NCBI GenBank assembly: GCA_029777735.1
Contig: JAKORR010000326.1
Coordinates: forward strand, 1-9,097
Origin: Armatimonadota bacterium
Lineage (GTDB): Bacteria > Armatimonadota > Zipacnadia > Zipacnadales > FEN-943
Reading direction: 5' to 3'
Length of the DNA stretch: 9,097 bases
The notes beneath the pieces are model-generated. The model had not been told where the DNA came from, ran no database searches, and saw only the letters and a program-made list of their open reading frames with translations. Made by a program: the position numbers and the translations under genes. Of the stretch, positions 5,972-9,097 are shown one piece after another (positions within the stretch are counted from its first letter, which is position 1; every line of letters starts with the position of its first letter).

Positions 5972-6164
5972 GGCGTCCGGCGAGGCACCACCTGTGGCCT
6001 GGCGGAGTCCACAGCGGCGAGATAGATGAGCATGAAGGGCTTGGAGCCAAGACCACAGGTATCCAGCAAGGCGGCAAGGGCGTCTAACTGGTGGCTCCAA
6101 GGCCTGCAGGGCTGGGCCCCACAGGGCTAAGACTGTCGAGTTGTTGCACGGAGGCGAAGAGGCA
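5972..6164 (+). other. long rpoB-rpoC spacer with interleaved inverted repeats
   Basis: rpoB and rpoC are normally separated by a few to some tens of bases; here the gap is 193. Two perfect inverted repeats are interleaved: ACCTGTGG 5990-5997 with CCACAGGT 6053-6060, and CTTGGAGCCA 6040-6049 with TGGCTCCAAG 6092-6101. The first arm of the second lies in the loop of the first, so both can form together only as a pseudoknot. CCACAG also recurs at 6009-6014 and 6119-6124, giving alternative partners for CTGTGG 5992-5997. No U-tract terminator and no good -35/-10 pair were seen. A 34-codon frame (6026-6130) lacks a ribosome site. This could be a structured RNA, a processing site or protein-bound DNA. 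Confidence 0.55.
6150..6154 (+). promoter_or_regulatory. ribosome binding site of rpoC
   Basis: GGAGG, ten bases before TTG 6165, the same spacing as the rpoB site. It selects TTG as the start: no in-frame ATG or GTG lies between this site and the conserved N-terminal sequence, and the two upstream in-frame TTG codons (6141, 6144) precede the site. Confidence 0.75.
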
Positions 6165-9097
6165 TTGCCAAACAGCATCACCGATTTTGAGGCCATCACC
6201 ATTGGTCTTGCTTCGCCGGAACAGATCCGGCGCTGGTCTCACGGCGAGGTGAAAAAGCCGGAGACCATCAACTACAGGACCTTCAAGCCGGAGCGTGACG
6301 GGCTCTTCTGCGAGCGCATTTTCGGCCCGACGCGCGACTGGGAATGCCACTGCGGCAAGTACAAAAAGGTCAAGTTTAAGGGTATCATCTGCGATCGCTG
6401 CGGTGTGGAGGTCACACGGGCGAAGGTGCGCCGTGAGCGTATGGGGCACGTCGAGCTTGCCTCGCCGGTCGCCCATAGTTGGTACCTTAAGACCTCCCCG
6501 AGTCCCATTGGTCTGCTGCTCGATCTCAGCCGCCGCGTGCTGGACGAGGTAGTCTATTTCGCCTCCTACATCGTAACCCATGTAGATCGCAGCGCGCTGG
6601 AGCTACATCGGGACGACATCGAGCAGGCCATCGAGGAAGAGATAGAGGCCACCCGTGCCGAGGCTGAGGCGCGGATCGATCGCCTGCGGACCCAGTACGA
6701 ACAGCAGCTCGCCGCTGGCGAGGAAGAGGAAGAGGATGAAGAAGAGGAAGAGGAGACGGAGGAGTTCTCCTTCGCCTGGGGGGAGAGCCACTCCGTTGTC
6801 GCGACCGAGGAAGAGCTAACCGCTCGGATTCAGCAGGAACGCGAGTCAGCCGAGGAGCGCATTCAAGAGCTACGGATCGCCGCCACGCGCCTGTTCGAGC
6901 TAAGCCCCAAGGAACTCGTCAGTGAGCTAGAATACCGCCAACTAGAGACCTTAGTCGAGGTGTGCAACGAACGGCTTGGGTTGGAGTTCGGCCGCCTGTT
7001 CCGCGCTGGCCTTGGGGCGGAGGCCGTGCGCGAGCTGCTAGCCGACCTGGACCTGGACGAGATGGCTCGCGAGCTGCGCAAGGAGATCGAGGAGTCGACC
7101 CGAGCGCGCCGCGCCCGGGCCGTTAAGCGCCTGAAAATAGTGGAGGCCTTCCGCAACTCCAAGAACAGGCCAGAGTGGATGATCCTAGAGGTCATCCCTG
7201 TGTTGCCGCCCGAACTGCGCCCAATGGTCCAGCTTGACGGTGGGCGGTTTGCCACATCCGACCTGAATGACCTCTACCGCCGCGTTATCAACCGCAATAA
7301 TCGCCTGCGCCGCATAATCGAGATCAATGCGCCGGAATCCATCGTCAACCACGAACGTCGCCTGCTGCAGGAAGCCGTGGACGCGCTGATCGACAATTCG
7401 CGGCGTGCGCGACCAGTGACGGGCTCAAACCGCCGGCCCCTGAAGTCCCTCTCCGACATGCTCAAGGGCAAGGAGGGTCGCTTCCGTAAGAACCTCCTGG
7501 GCAAGCGTGTGGACTACTCGGGCCGCTCGGTCATTGTGGTAGGGCCTGAGCTAAAGCTGCACGAGGCGGGGCTGCCACGCGAGATCGCCTTGGAGTTGTT
7601 CAAGCCCTTCGTGATGAGTCGATTAGTCAAGCAGGGCAAAACAAACAACATCAAGCAGGCCAAGCGCCTAGTTGAGCGCATGAGGCCTGAGGTCTGGGAC
7701 GCTCTAGAGGACGTGATCGATGATTATCCGATCATGTTACAGCGCGCACCTAGCCTTCACCGTCTGAGTATCCAGGCCTTCAAGCCAGTGCTGGTGGCGG
7801 GCAAGGCCATCCGACTACACCCGCTGGTGTGTCCAGCCTTTAACGCAGACTTTGACGGCGACACCATGGCCGTGTTTGTGCCGCTATCGGCCTATGCCCA
7901 GGCGGAAGCGCGGCTGCTCATGTTAGCTTCGCAGAATCTGTTCAAGCCCGCGGACGGTAGCCCCATTGCGGCGCCGATCCGTGATATCGCGCTGGGCATG
8001 TACTACATGACCCAGGAGAATCCGGAGGCTCAGGGCGCCGGCAAGAAGTTCGAGAGCGCTGAAGCGGTGACGACCGCCTACGAGTATGGGGCGGTGGACC
8101 TGCACGCCCCCATAACGGTCCGAGTGCCCCAAATCTTCGTCGAGGTAGTAGGCGACGACGGTACACCGCTGGAGGTCGAAGAGCAGCTCGATATCGAGTT
8201 GCGCAGGGCCGTGGCCGACCGGGTAAGTGACGAGCACCCGGTACGCTCGCGCCGCTTTGAGATCAAACTGACAAAGAAGGAAAGTGAAGACCCGGCCGCC
8301 ATGGACGACACGGAGGAGCTGCAGTTCCAGCTGCGGGCCTATGTGCCGGGGGAGAGAGACGAGGACGCCTTGCTGCTGAGCTTCGCGGAGAAGAACCGGC
8401 TTATCGAGGAGCGCTGCCGCAGCGTCATCGCAAGGGCCATTCAGCGACGGGCTCTGCCGAGTGGGGCGACGGTCATCCTCGAGGTGCGTAGGGCGAAAGT
8501 CGACACAACGGCCGGGCGGGCGATTTTCAACCACTATCTGCCCATCGACATGCCTTACTACAACCACGACGTGTCGCTGCACGAGCTGTCCGACATCACG
8601 CTCGAGATGTACCGGCACTATGGATTCGAGCGCACGGCGGAGCTTCTGGACACCCTCAAGGAGATAGGCTTTCGCGTCTGCACTCGCGCTGGTCTTACTC
8701 TGAGCATCAGCGACACAGCAATTCCGTCGAACCGCGAAAGCATCATCGCGCAAACCGAGGCCGAAGTGGAGCGGGTCAACAATGCAGCGGCCGAAGGAAA
8801 CTTGACACCACACGAACGTGAGCAGCGGGTTCTGCAACTGTGGATACGTGCTCGCGATCGCATCAGCGACGAGGCGCTGGCTCGTGTGAGCAAGTTCAAC
8901 CCGATCTGGATGATGATCAATTCGGGCGCGCGCGCTTCGTCGACACACATGTCGCAGATTTGCGGAATGCGCGGCTTAATGCAGGACCCCTTCGGCCGTC
9001 TGATCGAGGACTACCCGGTAAAGAACAACCTACGTGACGGGCTGAACGTGCTAGAATACTTCGTGTCGACCCACGGCGCTCGCAAGGGTCTCGCAGA
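6165..9097 (+). CDS. rpoC: DNA-directed RNA polymerase subunit beta', 3' end cut by window
   Basis: Catalytic beta' subunit; 977 codons from TTG 6165 to the edge. Domains: N-terminal zinc site C61-x-C63-x12-C76-x2-C79; a helical, strongly charged insertion at about 145-250 with the acidic run EEEEEDEEEEEETEE at 186-200; FRNSKNRPEWMILEV; lid/rudder region near 405-420; LLGKRVDYSGRSV near 446; and the magnesium-binding NADFDGD at 560-566 (D562, D564, D566). Then a segment of 138 residues between VDLHA and AGRAIFN (646-784), where E. coli has about 30; SGARAS at 920-925; GMRGLM; and the start of the bridge helix (VLEYFVSTHGARKGLA to 977). The rest of the bridge helix, the trigger loop and the C-terminus lie outside. 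Departures from near-invariant residues include NADFDGDTMAVFVP (E. coli Q465 and H469 become T and F). No frameshift or stop is present. Confidence 0.99.
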   Translation, partial: MPNSITDFEAITIGLASPEQIRRWSHGEVKKPETINYRTFKPERDGLFCERIFGPTRDWECHCGKYKKVKFKGIICDRCGVEVTRAKVRRERMGHVELASPVAHSWYLKTSPSPIGLLLDLSRRVLDEVVYFASYIVTHVDRSALELHRDDIEQAIEEEIEATRAEAEARIDRLRTQYEQQLAAGEEEEEDEEEEEETEEFSFAWGESHSVVATEEELTARIQQERESAEERIQELRIAATRLFELSPKELVSELEYRQLETLVEVCNERLGLEFGRLFRAGLGAEAVRELLADLDLDEMARELRKEIEESTRARRARAVKRLKIVEAFRNSKNRPEWMILEVIPVLPPELRPMVQLDGGRFATSDLNDLYRRVINRNNRLRRIIEINAPESIVNHERRLLQEAVDALIDNSRRARPVTGSNRRPLKSLSDMLKGKEGRFRKNLLGKRVDYSGRSVIVVGPELKLHEAGLPREIALELFKPFVMSRLVKQGKTNNIKQAKRLVERMRPEVWDALEDVIDDYPIMLQRAPSLHRLSIQAFKPVLVAGKAIRLHPLVCPAFNADFDGDTMAVFVPLSAYAQAEARLLMLASQNLFKPADGSPIAAPIRDIALGMYYMTQENPEAQGAGKKFESAEAVTTAYEYGAVDLHAPITVRVPQIFVEVVGDDGTPLEVEEQLDIELRRAVADRVSDEHPVRSRRFEIKLTKKESEDPAAMDDTEELQFQLRAYVPGERDEDALLLSFAEKNRLIEERCRSVIARAIQRRALPSGATVILEVRRAKVDTTAGRAIFNHYLPIDMPYYNHDVSLHELSDITLEMYRHYGFERTAELLDTLKEIGFRVCTRAGLTLSISDTAIPSNRESIIAQTEAEVERVNNAAAEGNLTPHEREQRVLQLWIRARDRISDEALARVSKFNPIWMMINSGARASSTHMSQICGMRGLMQDPFGRLIEDYPVKNNLRDGLNVLEYFVSTHGARKGLA

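Noticed and set aside
5969..6130. Possible amber readthrough extending RpoB through two TAG codons
   Set aside because: RpoB ends at the normal family position with a typical acidic tail, and the downstream sequence encodes nothing recognisable. Two TAGs and then a TAA in this frame are expected by chance.
7923..8948. 341-codon open frame on the minus strand inside rpoC
   Set aside because: Antisense shadow of the conserved beta' coding frame; no recognisable domains.

Overview
The window carries two head-to-head transcription units of an unidentified bacterium with roughly 60% GC. On the minus strand are mraZ and the 5' nine-tenths of rsmH (mraW), the usual first two genes of the division and cell wall (dcw) cluster. 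On the plus strand are rpoB (complete) and rpoC (about two-thirds), encoding the beta and beta' subunits of RNA polymerase. I see no tRNA, rRNA, CRISPR array or mobile element.

The organism looks like a member of the broad Terrabacteria assemblage. Both subunits read like Gram-positive, Chloroflexota or Armatimonadota versions. RpoC has a long charged helical insertion after its N-terminal zinc site, as Actinobacteria and Chloroflexota do, and lacks the large Thermus-type insertion. I cannot fix the phylum from this sequence. All four proteins are unambiguous family members yet depart at positions that are almost invariant elsewhere, which suggests a deep or fast-evolving lineage.

Layout. 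1-847 (-): rsmH, C-terminus cut by the window edge. 844-1347 (-): mraZ, overlapping rsmH by four bases (ATGA). 1395-1418: a perfect 10-bp tandem repeat next to a TATAAT box, a plausible MraZ autoregulatory site. 1419-1879: no gene; a weak terminator-like hairpin and several GC-rich inverted repeats. 1880-1908 (+): a near-consensus sigma70 promoter (TTGACA, 17 bp, TATACT). 1915-2086: an rpoB leader of about 170 nt with a strong hairpin and a competing upstream arm. 2087-5971: rpoB. 5972-6164: an unusually long rpoB-rpoC spacer with two interleaved inverted repeats. 6165-9097: rpoC from a TTG start, running off the window before the bridge helix is complete.

How it fits together. MraZ is a transcription factor of the dcw operon and RsmH methylates 16S rRNA; they are probably co-transcribed and translationally coupled. 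RpoB and RpoC form the catalytic core of RNA polymerase and are probably co-transcribed from the 1880 promoter. rpoBC is not preceded by rplJ-rplL, so ribosomal-protein-linked control is replaced here by a dedicated promoter and leader. The most striking protein features are a four-cysteine zinc-ribbon-like insertion in beta, at the site of the E. coli SI2 (beta-i9) insertion, and an expanded 138-residue segment in beta'.
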